Made by a program: the position numbers and the translations under genes. From positions 1 through 19,296 of the forward strand of contig CALATF010000028.1 of the NCBI GenBank assembly GCA_937891595.1: a stretch of DNA of 19,296 nucleotides, given 5' to 3'. Numbering within the stretch: the stretch's first letter is position 1; each line of letters opens with the position of its first letter. Below the pieces are notes generated by a model. It had not been told where the DNA came from, ran no database searches, and was given only the letters and a program-made list of their open reading frames with translations. Below, in pieces: positions 1 through 7,068 of this stretch. This DNA comes from an uncultured Clostridia bacterium (GTDB lineage: Bacteria; Bacillota; Clostridia; Christensenellales; UBA1242).

Positions 1-670
1 GTTCCATCTGTTCAAATTCACGAACACGGAAAATGAAGTTACCCGGTGTAATTTCGTTACGGAATGATTTACCAATCTGAGCAACACCGAAAGGCACCTT
101 TTTTCTTGTTGTTCTTTGAATATTTGCAAAGTTAATATATTCACCTTGGCATGTTTCTGGGCGAAGGTAAACAATATCATTAGCATCACCCTCACCTATC
201 ATTTGCCTAGAAGTTGTGAACATAGGATTAAACTTTCTTATTTTAGTCCAGTCTTTATTTCCGCAATTTGGACATTTAATATTATTATCTTCTATGTATT
301 TTTCAAGTTCTTCATCTGTCATTGCTTCTGCACTAACAGTGTTTTTACTATGGTTTTCTACAATAGTGTCTGCCCTGAACCTTTGTTTACAAACTTTACA
401 ATCCATTTTAGGATCACCAAAACTTTGAACGTGGCCACTTGCTTCCCAAACTCTTGGATTCATAAGAATTGCAGCATCCACGCCATAAGTTGAAGCATCT
501 TCTTGAACAAAAGTTTTCCACCATGCTCTTTTAATGTTATTTTTAAGTTCTACACCTAATGGACCAAAATCCCAAGTATTTGCAAAACCTCCATATATTT
601 CACTTCCTGGAAACACAAAACCCCTGTTTTTACAAAAAGCTACTATTTGTTGCATTGTTAATTCTTCCAT
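1..670 (-). CDS. glyQS: Glycyl-tRNA synthetase, homodimeric type (5' part only, runs off window)
   Basis: Class II aminoacyl-tRNA synthetase that charges tRNA-Gly in the cytoplasm. Translation from the ATG at 670 gives about 223 residues and is still open at base 1; the family is about 460 residues, so roughly the N-terminal half is present. The start has a good site, AAAGGAGAT, eight bases upstream. Visible landmarks in order: the N-terminal GFVFPGSEIYGG and NTWDFGPLGVELK stretch, two CxxC pairs (CKVC and CPNC, a zinc-type insertion), the class II motif 2 region with RPETCQGEY, and KKVPFGVAQIGKSFRNEITP. This is the alpha2 form, not the glyQ/glyS alpha-beta form of Bacillus. It is preceded by a glycine T-box, so expression should rise when uncharged tRNA-Gly accumulates. 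Confidence 0.95.
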   Translation of the reverse strand, partial: MEELTMQQIVAFCKNRGFVFPGSEIYGGFANTWDFGPLGVELKNNIKRAWWKTFVQEDASTYGVDAAILMNPRVWEASGHVQSFGDPKMDCKVCKQRFRADTIVENHSKNTVSAEAMTDEELEKYIEDNNIKCPNCGNKDWTKIRKFNPMFTTSRQMIGEGDANDIVYLRPETCQGEYINFANIQRTTRKKVPFGVAQIGKSFRNEITPGNFIFRVREFEQME

Positions 671-724
671 ATTTTTATCTCCTTTTTAAATTAAACTTTT
701 TAGTTGATAAAAGGTTTTTTACAT

Positions 725-763
725 AAAAAAGCCCCTTAACAACTTTTTAAAAGTAGTTAAGGG
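725..763 (-). terminator. Intrinsic terminator of the glyQS T-box
   Basis: The stem is CCCTTAAC (763-756) with GTTAAGGG (740-733), extended by ACTTTT/AAAAGT after one mismatch, followed by a run of six T on the minus strand (730-725). It is mutually exclusive with the antiterminator, as in transcriptional T-boxes. Confidence 0.9.
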
Positions 764-888
764 ACGATAATTTTAATTACCGCGGTTCCACCCTAATTGG
801 ATAAAATCCCACTTTAAGCTTTTTTCGTAAAGCAAAACGGATATCATTTTAATATCTCCAAGCAAATCGCCACTTTGCCTATTGGATG
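725..888 (-). promoter_or_regulatory. Glycine T-box riboswitch leader of glyQS, with a very short Stem I
   Basis: On the minus strand the T-box core AGGGTGGAACCGCG lies at 794-781. It sits in an antiterminator closed by AATTA (798-794) and TAATT (779-775), and a terminator follows at 763-733. The UGGA of the T-box would pair with the NCCA end of uncharged tRNA. Upstream, a 30-base hairpin (886-857) has stems TCCAA/TTGGA and GCAAA/TTTGC and a seven-base loop GTGGCGA holding the glycine codon GGC (871-869). Two more small hairpins follow: GATAT/ATATC at 856-840, and GCTTT with AAAGC at about 833-818. The promoter at 894-922 and the ackA stop at 943 leave no room for a usual Stem I of about 100 bases. 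Confidence is high for a T-box and moderate for the Stem I model. Confidence 0.93.
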
Positions 889-893
889 AGATG

Positions 894-922
894 ATGTTAA
901 CAAATTTATTTGTATTTGTCAA
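894..922 (-). promoter_or_regulatory. Sigma-A type promoter of the glyQS T-box leader
   Basis: TTGACA at 922-917, a 17-base spacer, then TAACAT at 899-894 on the minus strand. The start site is expected near 887, just before the Stem I hairpin. Confidence 0.8.
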
Positions 923-942
923 CGCAAATAATTATTTTTAAT

Positions 943-2145
943 TTATTTTTCTACAATTTCTTTAGTTTGTCTAGCAATACTCATTTCTTCATCAGTAGGA
1001 ATGATATATACTGCAACTTTTGAAGAATCTTTAGAAATTTTAAAGTTTTCGCCTCTTACAAAGTTTGTATTAGCCTCAAAGTCAAAGTCTACGCCAAGGT
1101 ATTCAAAATCAGACATAATTTTTTCTCTTATATCGTCACGATTTTCACCAGTACCAGCACTAAATGAAATTGCATCTACGCCGTTCATAATAGCTGCATA
1201 TGCACCTATATATTTTTTAACAACGTGAACGAATTTATTAATTGCAAGTTGAGATTTTTGATTTCCTTCTTTTGCTGTTTTAGCAACATCACGCATATCG
1301 TTGCTTAATTGACTTAAACCTAATAAGCCACTCTTTTTATTTAAAGTGTTAAGGGTTTCGTTAATTGTCATGCCGGTTTTATCCATCATATATTCTAGAA
1401 CTGCTGGATCTATATCCCCGCTACGAGTTCCCATTACCAAACCTTCAAGAGGAGTAAAGCCCATAGAAGTATCTAAACATTTACCTTTATTAACTGCACA
1501 AATACTTGCACCATTTCCTAAGTGGCATGAAATAATTTTTAAATCTTTTACATCTTTGCCCATAACTCTTGCTGTTTCATTAGCAATATATTCATGGCTA
1601 GTACCATGAAAACCATATTTTCTTACACGGTAATTTTCATACCATTCATATGGTACAGCATACATATATGAATAATCTGGCATAGATGAATGGAAGGCGG
1701 TATCAAAAACAGCAACATTCTTAGTATTTGGCATTACTTTTTGACATGCTTCAATGCCAAGTAAGTTTGCTGGCATATGTAATGGGCCTAGAGGAATGTT
1801 TTCATTAATATCATTAATAACTTCTTCTGTGATAAGAACAGCTGAATTATATTTTTCTGCACCGTGCAAAACTCTGTGTCCTATAGCAGAAATTTCTTCA
1901 AGATTAGAAATAACACCTATTTCTTTATCTACAAGAGTAGCTAAAACAAGTTGCATACCTTGTGCATGGTCTTCTAATGGTTTAACAATTTCAGTTGCTT
2001 TACCATTTGCTTTATGTGTAAGTTGCGAAGCTTTTACATCTCCTATTCTTTCTACTAAACCTTTTGCTAATAATTTTTCATTTTGCATATCAATAAGTTG
2101 ATATTTAATTGAACTACTACCTGCATTAATAACTAAAATTTTCAT
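943..2145 (-). CDS. ackA: Acetate kinase
   Basis: Converts acetyl phosphate and ADP to acetate and ATP in the cytosol, the ATP-yielding last step of acetate fermentation. The 400 residues match the usual length. ASKHA-fold signatures are visible: VINAGSSSIKYQL at the N-terminus (phosphate 1 region), GHRVLHGAE near residue 89, FDTAFHSSMP, RKYGFHGTSHEY with the conserved His, SCHLGNGASICAV (phosphate 2 / nucleotide region) and FSAGTGEN near the C-terminus. The start at 2145 has AAAGGAAG eight bases upstream. It lies 32 bases after pta on the same strand, so the two are almost certainly one operon. I see no clear intrinsic terminator between its stop and the T-box promoter about 20 bases further on. 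Confidence 0.97.
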   Translation of the reverse strand: MKILVINAGSSSIKYQLIDMQNEKLLAKGLVERIGDVKASQLTHKANGKATEIVKPLEDHAQGMQLVLATLVDKEIGVISNLEEISAIGHRVLHGAEKYNSAVLITEEVINDINENIPLGPLHMPANLLGIEACQKVMPNTKNVAVFDTAFHSSMPDYSYMYAVPYEWYENYRVRKYGFHGTSHEYIANETARVMGKDVKDLKIISCHLGNGASICAVNKGKCLDTSMGFTPLEGLVMGTRSGDIDPAVLEYMMDKTGMTINETLNTLNKKSGLLGLSQLSNDMRDVAKTAKEGNQKSQLAINKFVHVVKKYIGAYAAIMNGVDAISFSAGTGENRDDIREKIMSDFEYLGVDFDFEANTNFVRGENFKISKDSSKVAVYIIPTDEEMSIARQTKEIVEK

Positions 2146-2177
2146 ATCTAATACTTCCTTTAATTTTTATCATAAAA

Positions 2178-3245
2178 TTAGTTTTGTGATTGTAAAGCTG
2201 TGACTGCAGTCATAACAACAATATCATCTACACTGCAACCACGAGATAAATCATTAATAGCTTTATTAAAGCCTTGCATAATAATACCAACTGCTTGTAA
2301 GCCACCAAATCTTTCTATTAATTTGTACCCGATATTTCCGGAATTTAAATCTGGGAATATTAAAACATTAGCTTTCCCAGCAATAGCACTACCTTTGCCT
2401 TTAAGTTTACCAACACTTTCAATTAAAGCACAATCTAATTGCATTTCACCGTCTATAGCTAAAGTTTTATCTCTTTCTTTAACTAATTTTAAAGCTTCTC
2501 TTACTTTTAAAATACTTTCGTCACTATTTCCACCACTGCCAAAGCTTGAAAAAGATAACATTGCTACTTTTGGTTCTATATTACAAAAAACCTTTGCGGA
2601 TTCTGCAGTAGCTATAGCAATATCGGCAAGTTGTTCAGCTGTAGGGTTAATGTTTAAGCTACAATCCCCTGTTATTACAACGTTGTTTTCGCCATAGCCC
2701 ATTTTTTCTGTTCCTACAAATATAACACAAGATGAAGCTGTTTTAATTCCTGGTTTAGTTTTAATAATTTGTAAAGCTGGTCTAAGAGTATTAGAAGTTG
2801 AATGACAAGCCCCAGACACACATCCATCAGCTTTACCATCTTTTACTATTAAAGCATCAAATTCCATATTTATAGTTTCTGCACCACCAACAAAACCATC
2901 AGCATAACCACATTGAACAAGCATACATGCAAAATAAAAATTATTTTTTAATAGTTTTTCTGCTTCTTCAGCGGTTAAACCCTTGCTTTTTCTAATTTCT
3001 ACTAATTTTTCAATAAATTCTGGCATTAAATCGCTATTTTCTGGGTTAATAATAGTAGCATCCTTAAGTTTATCTGATTTTTTTGCTAAGCTATCAGGAT
3101 TTCCTAATAAAATAACTTTTGCTAATTTCTTTTTAAGAACTATTTCAACTGCTTCTAAAACCCTTGAGCTACAGTCAGCTTCTGGAAAGACAATAGTTTT
3201 GTTTAAAACTTTTGCTTTGTTTAATAAATCATCAACTTTAAACAT
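2178..3245 (-). CDS. pta: Phosphate acetyltransferase with a 24-residue internal duplication
   Basis: Transfers acetyl from acetyl-CoA to phosphate, giving acetyl phosphate for AckA. Recognisable segments are KTIVFPEADCSSRVLEA at the N-terminus, VSGACHSTSNTLRPALQIIKTKPG (about residues 143-166, the conserved Pta core), and FPDLNSGNIGYKLIERFGG near residue 300, the CoA/phosphate site region. At 355 residues it is longer than the roughly 330 usual for the short Pta form. The surplus lies at 107-146, where a YADG-containing unit (107-122) is repeated as a KADG-containing unit (131-146) with a period of 24 residues and 8 of 16 identities. The start has AAGGTG seven bases upstream. It is the first gene of a pta-ackA operon. 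Confidence 0.95.
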   Translation of the reverse strand: MFKVDDLLNKAKVLNKTIVFPEADCSSRVLEAVEIVLKKKLAKVILLGNPDSLAKKSDKLKDATIINPENSDLMPEFIEKLVEIRKSKGLTAEEAEKLLKNNFYFACMLVQCGYADGFVGGAETINMEFDALIVKDGKADGCVSGACHSTSNTLRPALQIIKTKPGIKTASSCVIFVGTEKMGYGENNVVITGDCSLNINPTAEQLADIAIATAESAKVFCNIEPKVAMLSFSSFGSGGNSDESILKVREALKLVKERDKTLAIDGEMQLDCALIESVGKLKGKGSAIAGKANVLIFPDLNSGNIGYKLIERFGGLQAVGIIMQGFNKAINDLSRGCSVDDIVVMTAVTALQSQN

Positions 3246-3266
3246 ATTTTACACCTTCTTTATTTT

Positions 3267-3288
3267 TAATAGGAATAATTTCCTATTA
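3267..3288. repeat. Perfect 9-bp inverted repeat in the pta leader
   Basis: The arms are TAATAGGAA (3267-3275) and TTCCTATTA (3280-3288), with four bases between. It lies between the predicted pta start site (about 3295) and the pta ribosome binding site. It could be an operator or a 5' mRNA stem; no regulator is identifiable. Confidence 0.6.
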
Positions 3289-3301
3289 AATTACAACTAA
3301 T

Positions 3302-3330
3302 AATATATACCAACAAAAAATAAAAGTAAA
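3302..3330 (-). promoter_or_regulatory. Predicted promoter of pta-ackA
   Basis: TTTACT at 3330-3325, a 17-base spacer, TATATT at 3307-3302 on the minus strand. It is placed about 57 bases before the pta start codon. Confidence 0.6.
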
Positions 3331-3381
3331 CCACTTTTTAATTAAATCAATTATAAAAAAATAGCAATATGTTAAAATTGA

Positions 3382-3410
3382 TTTACAAATTTTCAAAAAT
3401 AATTTATTGT
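3382..3410 (+). promoter_or_regulatory. Predicted promoter of the dCMP deaminase gene
   Basis: TTTACA at 3382-3387, a 17-base spacer, TATTGT at 3405-3410. Both boxes lie inside the arms of an inverted repeat, GATTTACAA (3380-3388) and TTGTAAATC (3407-3415). Confidence 0.6.
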
Positions 3411-3442
3411 AAATCTAATTAAACTTTAAAGGAGAAAATCTT

Positions 3443-3940
3443 ATGCCAAAGAAAAAAGATTATCTTAGTTGGGATGAATATTTTATGGGGTTAGCTTTAT
3501 TATCCGCAAAAAGAAGCAAAGACCCTAATACTCAGGTTGGTTGCTGTATTGTTAACAACGATAATGTAATTATGTCGGTTGGTTACAACGGATTGCCTAA
3601 ACATTGTCATGATGATGAGTTTCCATGGGAACGTGAAGGTAAATTAGAAGATACTAAGTATGCTTATGTAGTACACTCTGAATTAAACGCAATATTAAAT
3701 AGCAAAAATAAAGATTTAAAAAATTGCAAAATTTATGTTACTCTTTTCCCTTGCAACGAGTGTTCAAAGGCTATTATTCAAAGTGGCATTACACAAATAT
3801 ATTATTTGTGTGATAAATACCGTGATTCTTCAAATAACATTGCTTCAAGACGCCTTCTAGACGCTGCTGGTGTTAAATACCAACAACTTGATTTTAAAAA
3901 TAAGAAAATAACCATAGATTTTGACGAAGCTAATGTATAA
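3443..3940 (+). CDS. Deoxycytidylate (dCMP) deaminase family protein
   Basis: Zinc-dependent deaminase predicted to convert dCMP to dUMP, feeding thymidylate synthesis. In 165 residues it shows the N-terminal WDEYFMGLALLSAKRSKDPNTQVG block, GYNGLP (48-52), typical of dCMP deaminases, the HSE motif at 78-80 (His as zinc ligand, Glu80 as proton shuttle) and PCNEC at 103-107 (two Cys ligands). The family usually reads HAE; Ser for Ala at 79 is a mild variant. The ribosome binding site is AAAGGAGAA, seven bases before the ATG. It is a single-gene unit divergent from pta, with its own promoter and a terminator just after the stop. ComE-like competence deaminases share the fold, but GYNGLP and the length favour dCMP deaminase. 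Confidence 0.9.
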   Translation: MPKKKDYLSWDEYFMGLALLSAKRSKDPNTQVGCCIVNNDNVIMSVGYNGLPKHCHDDEFPWEREGKLEDTKYAYVVHSELNAILNSKNKDLKNCKIYVTLFPCNECSKAIIQSGITQIYYLCDKYRDSSNNIASRRLLDAAGVKYQQLDFKNKKITIDFDEANV

Positions 3941-3954
3941 AATCAATAAAAATA

Positions 3955-3990
3955 AAAATCTTATATCCTGTGTGATATAAGATTTTTTTT
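3955..3990. terminator. Bidirectional terminator between dCMP deaminase and ylbK
   Basis: The stem is AAAATCTTATAT (3955-3966) with ATATAAGATTTT (3975-3986), with an eight-base loop. T runs follow on both strands, which suits the two convergent genes. Confidence 0.85.
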
Positions 3991-4002
3991 ATTTATATAG
4001 AC

Positions 4003-4794
4003 TTAATTAATACCTAACATTTCTTTTATTTGAGGCAATGCTTCTTCTGCATATCTTTCACCATACTCGATAGACCTTAAAGCATCTTCAGAAGTAAATT
4101 TATATATACTTACACCTGGTTGGTCTATTTTTATATAAATATCTCCTTTGTCTTTTGTTAAAGCTACAAAATTTGCTGATAATAAATTTAAAGAAGTTAC
4201 TAAAACATCAAATGCTGTTTTTAACTTATTTTGTATAGTATAATAAGAGCCAACATCTATAGTAATAACTTTATCAGCTCCGAGTCTTCTAGCATCTTCT
4301 ACCGGTATATTATCACTCATACCTCCATCAACCAAACACATATTATTATATTTCACAGGTTTAAATATTCCAGGGATTGAAATACTAGCTCTTATAGCAT
4401 CTACTAAAAGCCCTCTTTCAAAAACATATTTTTGCCCTGTTTTTAAGTCAGAAGCAATAGCACAAAATTTGGTATTACAATCTTCTATTTGCTTATCTCC
4501 TACTAGTTTTGTCAAAAATTTAGTAACTTTTTTGCCATACAACAAACCTGTATCAGTTAAGAAAAATGGATTAATATCTACAATATGTTTTCTAGAAAAT
4601 TTTTTTATAACTTCTTCCATTTGTTCAAAATTAATACCAGCGCTATAAATACCTCCGATAAGAGACCCCATTGAAGTTCCTGCTATAATATCAATAGGTA
4701 TATTATTTTTAGCTAAAACCTTTAAAACGCCTATATGAGCAAAACCATATGCAGAACCGCCACTTAATACTAAAGCAACTTTTTGTTTGTTCAT
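4003..4794 (-). CDS. ylbK: Patatin-like phospholipase / NTE-family serine hydrolase (YlbK-like)
   Basis: Predicted serine hydrolase of the patatin family acting on lipids or acyl esters; the substrate is unknown. In 263 residues it shows the oxyanion-hole stretch LSGGSAYGFAHIGVL (10-24), the nucleophile elbow GTSMG with Ser41, and the catalytic Asp in DGG at 156-158, giving the Ser-Asp dyad. There is no signal peptide. The frame is open to an ATG at 4818, but AAGGAGG sits seven bases before the ATG at 4794, so I start there. It is divergent from ylbJ, and in Bacillus subtilis ylbK also neighbours ylbJ, which supports orthology. No tail or domain beyond the compact bacterial form is present. 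Confidence 0.88.
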   Translation of the reverse strand: MNKQKVALVLSGGSAYGFAHIGVLKVLAKNNIPIDIIAGTSMGSLIGGIYSAGINFEQMEEVIKKFSRKHIVDINPFFLTDTGLLYGKKVTKFLTKLVGDKQIEDCNTKFCAIASDLKTGQKYVFERGLLVDAIRASISIPGIFKPVKYNNMCLVDGGMSDNIPVEDARRLGADKVITIDVGSYYTIQNKLKTAFDVLVTSLNLLSANFVALTKDKGDIYIKIDQPGVSIYKFTSEDALRSIEYGERYAEEALPQIKEMLGIN

Positions 4795-4834
4795 AATTGC
4801 CTCCTTATTTAAAAACACACATTAATTATTATAT

Positions 4835-4862
4835 AGTATACCAAACAACCTTAAAAAAACAA
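4835..4862 (-). promoter_or_regulatory. Predicted promoter of ylbK
   Basis: TTGTTT at 4862-4857, a 16-base spacer, TATACT at 4840-4835 on the minus strand. An overlapping TATAAT slightly downstream is an alternative -10. Confidence 0.45.
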
Positions 4863-4936
4863 AAAATTTTGAATGATTATGTATTTTTTTATCTATTTTG
4901 CATAGTATTAAACAAAATAAAATAATTGATTAATAT

Positions 4937-5947
4937 ATGAGTTTATTAAAAAAAGTCTTTGCAAAAATAAAATGTAATTATCAATTTTTATTTTCTATAT
5001 TACTATTGTTTTTAATTTTAATAATAGCAATAAACCCGAACCCTTACATTGAAACAACCTTAAAAGGGTTTTCAATTTGGGCTAAGATTGTTTTACCTAG
5101 CTTGTTTGCATTTTTTATAATTACAAAACTTTTTATGCAACAGAATAAATCAATTTCAATTTTTAATTTTTTAAATAAACCATTTAATAAAATATATAAA
5201 TCTGGAAATGTAAGTGGCTATGTATTTGTTATGAGCGTTATAAGCGGTTACCCTTTGGGTGCAAATCTTACAAGAGAATTTTATAGCAACAACATTATTA
5301 GTCAAGAAGAAGCTTTAAGATTAATACCTTACACTTCAACATCTGGTCCTATGTTTATTTTAGGTAGTCTTGGAGCTAGCTTATTTAATAACATGAACCT
5401 AGCTGTAGTTATATTAATTTCTCACTTAAGTGCATCATTAATTAATGGCTTATTATATAAAAAATTAATTTTTAAAAGAGAATTTTATATTAGTAAACAA
5501 CATATTAAATCTCAACAACCTCTTACTAAAGAAAGTTTAAATGAAATTATGTACAACTCAATAATATCTTGTCTTATGGTTGGTGGTTATATAGCATTGT
5601 GCTTCACCTTACTAGAAGTTTTAAATAATCTAAATTTATTTAAACCATTATCTGCTTTAATTAATAGTATTTTGCCATATGACTCGCAAGTGGGAGAAAG
5701 CTTTATAAAAGGTATAATTGAATTAACAAATGGTTGTGTATCTTTAAGCGAAAATGTATTTCCATTAAAAACCTTAGCCATTTGTTTAAGCGGAATAACC
5801 TCATTTGGAGGACTTTCTATACATTTACAATCTCAAATGTTTTTATCTAAATGTGGAATAAAATACAAATATTTTTTGCTTACAAAAATTACTCATTGTA
5901 TCTTAGCAATTATAATTAGCTGTATTTTAAGCACTATTTTTCTATAA
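4937..5947 (+). CDS. ylbJ: Sporulation integral membrane protein YlbJ-like
   Basis: Polytopic membrane protein of the YlbJ / nucleoside-recognition (Gate) domain family, needed for spore cortex formation in Bacillus; its transported substrate is not established. The 336 residues have hydrophobic segments at about 14-34 and 45-62, then the family motifs SGYPLGANL (about 103-111), TSTSGPMFILGSLGASLF (about 134-151) and SFGGLSIHLQSQ near residue 290, and a final membrane segment at 314-335. The start lacks a Shine-Dalgarno sequence: the bases before the ATG are A/T only apart from a single G. It may depend on an unstructured A-rich leader. A hairpin terminator follows. Presence of this gene implies a spore-forming lineage, though not that this strain sporulates. 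Confidence 0.88.
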   Translation: MSLLKKVFAKIKCNYQFLFSILLLFLILIIAINPNPYIETTLKGFSIWAKIVLPSLFAFFIITKLFMQQNKSISIFNFLNKPFNKIYKSGNVSGYVFVMSVISGYPLGANLTREFYSNNIISQEEALRLIPYTSTSGPMFILGSLGASLFNNMNLAVVILISHLSASLINGLLYKKLIFKREFYISKQHIKSQQPLTKESLNEIMYNSIISCLMVGGYIALCFTLLEVLNNLNLFKPLSALINSILPYDSQVGESFIKGIIELTNGCVSLSENVFPLKTLAICLSGITSFGGLSIHLQSQMFLSKCGIKYKYFLLTKITHCILAIIISCILSTIFL

Positions 5948-5966
5948 ATATTGTGCCAAAAAAGTT

Positions 5967-5996
5967 AAACACCTGCATAGTATTATGCAGGTGTTT
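5967..5996. terminator. Terminator between ylbJ and the convergent 6017-6913 gene
   Basis: A perfect 13-bp stem, AAACACCTGCATA (5967-5979) with TATGCAGGTGTTT (5984-5996), and a four-base loop. The T-rich tract is better on the minus strand (TTTAACTTTTTT), so it probably serves both directions. Confidence 0.85.
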
Positions 5997-6016
5997 GTTA
6001 TATTGCTTTGTTTAAA

Positions 6017-6913
6017 TTATTCATAAAAATCATAACAAATTGTATTGAGTTCTTTTATTTCCCCTCTCATGCTTCTTTCATTACCAGCAAAATTATTAAG
6101 TGCCATAACAAGAGCTACAATTATTTTAACATTTTTAATTTCATATGCTTCATATAAAGCATCAATTAATAGTGAAATATTAGATTTTTTAAGTGGGTTT
6201 CTAATGTAATCAGTTTTATCATCAAGAATTCTTACAAGCCTTAAAATTCTATCAAATAAAAGTTTAACTTCCTCATCTTCTTGCCTTTGTTTTTCAGCTA
6301 ATAACACTGCGTTAACTAATGGGTCTGAATCTATAGGTTGAATAGTTGTGGTTTTGATTATAATAGTTTCATCATTATCCTCGTTTTCATTTTCCATTTC
6401 TTTTTCTAAAATATGTTCTTTAATTTTCTCGTCTATTATATTTCTTAATTCTTCATCTTCAGCTAATTTAGTAGTTGTTTCAATATCAACATCAAAGTAA
6501 TTAGCTACAGCGTTTCTAAAAGGAATAATAATAGTTTTAGCAAAAGCTTCATATTCTTCATTCTGATTATTTGCCAAAGGAAATTGAACTTTAACAAATT
6601 CGTTAAAGTTTATTCTTTTACTATCCATTTCAACTAATAAACAAAACACTAAAGGAATTATTTTTTCATCCTCTTCAGGTAATTGAAACTTTTCTATGCC
6701 ATTTGTATCTTTAACAACGGCTTTTGCAAATTCCTTATCAAAATCATAATTAATCATGCCTTCTGCAATTAAATTATAAACATCAGTTGACTCTGAAATT
6801 GCTTTTAATATTTTAGATATCTTAATATCTGCTAAAATAAACTTACCATTTACTAATTCGTTACAGGCATTAATAAAACTGGTTACGCCTTCTACATTTT
6901 CAATTTCTTCCAT
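6017..6913 (-). CDS. Acidic conserved-looking hypothetical protein
   Basis: I do not recognise a family. The 298 residues form a soluble, strongly acidic, probably helical protein with no signal peptide or membrane segment. A low-complexity acidic linker of Glu, Asp and Asn lies at about residues 165-185 (for example MENENEDNDE), followed by a Thr/Ile patch, IIIKTTTI, which suggests two domains. The C-terminal part (215-298) is helical and predicted to be folded. The start at 6913 has AAAGGTGA seven bases upstream. An extended -10, TGG then TATAGT, lies at 6962-6954, without a good -35. It is divergent from the DUF4364-type gene and shares the short intergenic region. No function is inferred. 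Confidence 0.75.
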   Translation of the reverse strand: MEEIENVEGVTSFINACNELVNGKFILADIKISKILKAISESTDVYNLIAEGMINYDFDKEFAKAVVKDTNGIEKFQLPEEDEKIIPLVFCLLVEMDSKRINFNEFVKVQFPLANNQNEEYEAFAKTIIIPFRNAVANYFDVDIETTTKLAEDEELRNIIDEKIKEHILEKEMENENEDNDETIIIKTTTIQPIDSDPLVNAVLLAEKQRQEDEEVKLLFDRILRLVRILDDKTDYIRNPLKKSNISLLIDALYEAYEIKNVKIIVALVMALNNFAGNERSMRGEIKELNTICYDFYE

Positions 6914-7008
6914 GCAAAATCACCTTTTATATTAAGAATTTTAATACAATGATACTATACCACACAAATTAAAAATTAAAAAACAAAAATAAATATATTT
7001 TATTTGTT

Positions 7009-7036
7009 TTGAAAATTTTTTTTGATATGCTATAAT
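7009..7036 (+). promoter_or_regulatory. Promoter of the DUF4364-type / PH-domain operon
   Basis: TTGAAA at 7009-7014, a 16-base spacer, TATAAT at 7031-7036, with TGC directly before it (extended -10). The start site should be near 7043, leaving too little leader to use the ATG at 7054. Confidence 0.8.
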
Positions 7037-7068
7037 CCTAATATCAAAATAAAATGGAGTTTAGTTTT

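Noticed and set aside
116..493. Plus-strand open frames over glyQS
   Set aside because: They are antisense to conserved synthetase sequence and have no ribosome binding site.
1001..3300. Several plus-strand open frames over ackA and pta
   Set aside because: They are shadows of strongly conserved genes on the other strand.
4795..4818. Upstream ATG extension of ylbK
   Set aside because: AAGGAGG is placed for the ATG at 4794, and the extension would contain the ribosome binding site itself.
5587..5781. Minus-strand open frame inside ylbJ
   Set aside because: It lies wholly inside the YlbJ conserved region with no initiation signal.
7054..7068. Upstream ATG for the DUF4364-type gene
   Set aside because: The predicted transcript starts about 11 bases before it, and GGAG inside this stretch is spaced for the ATG at 7069.
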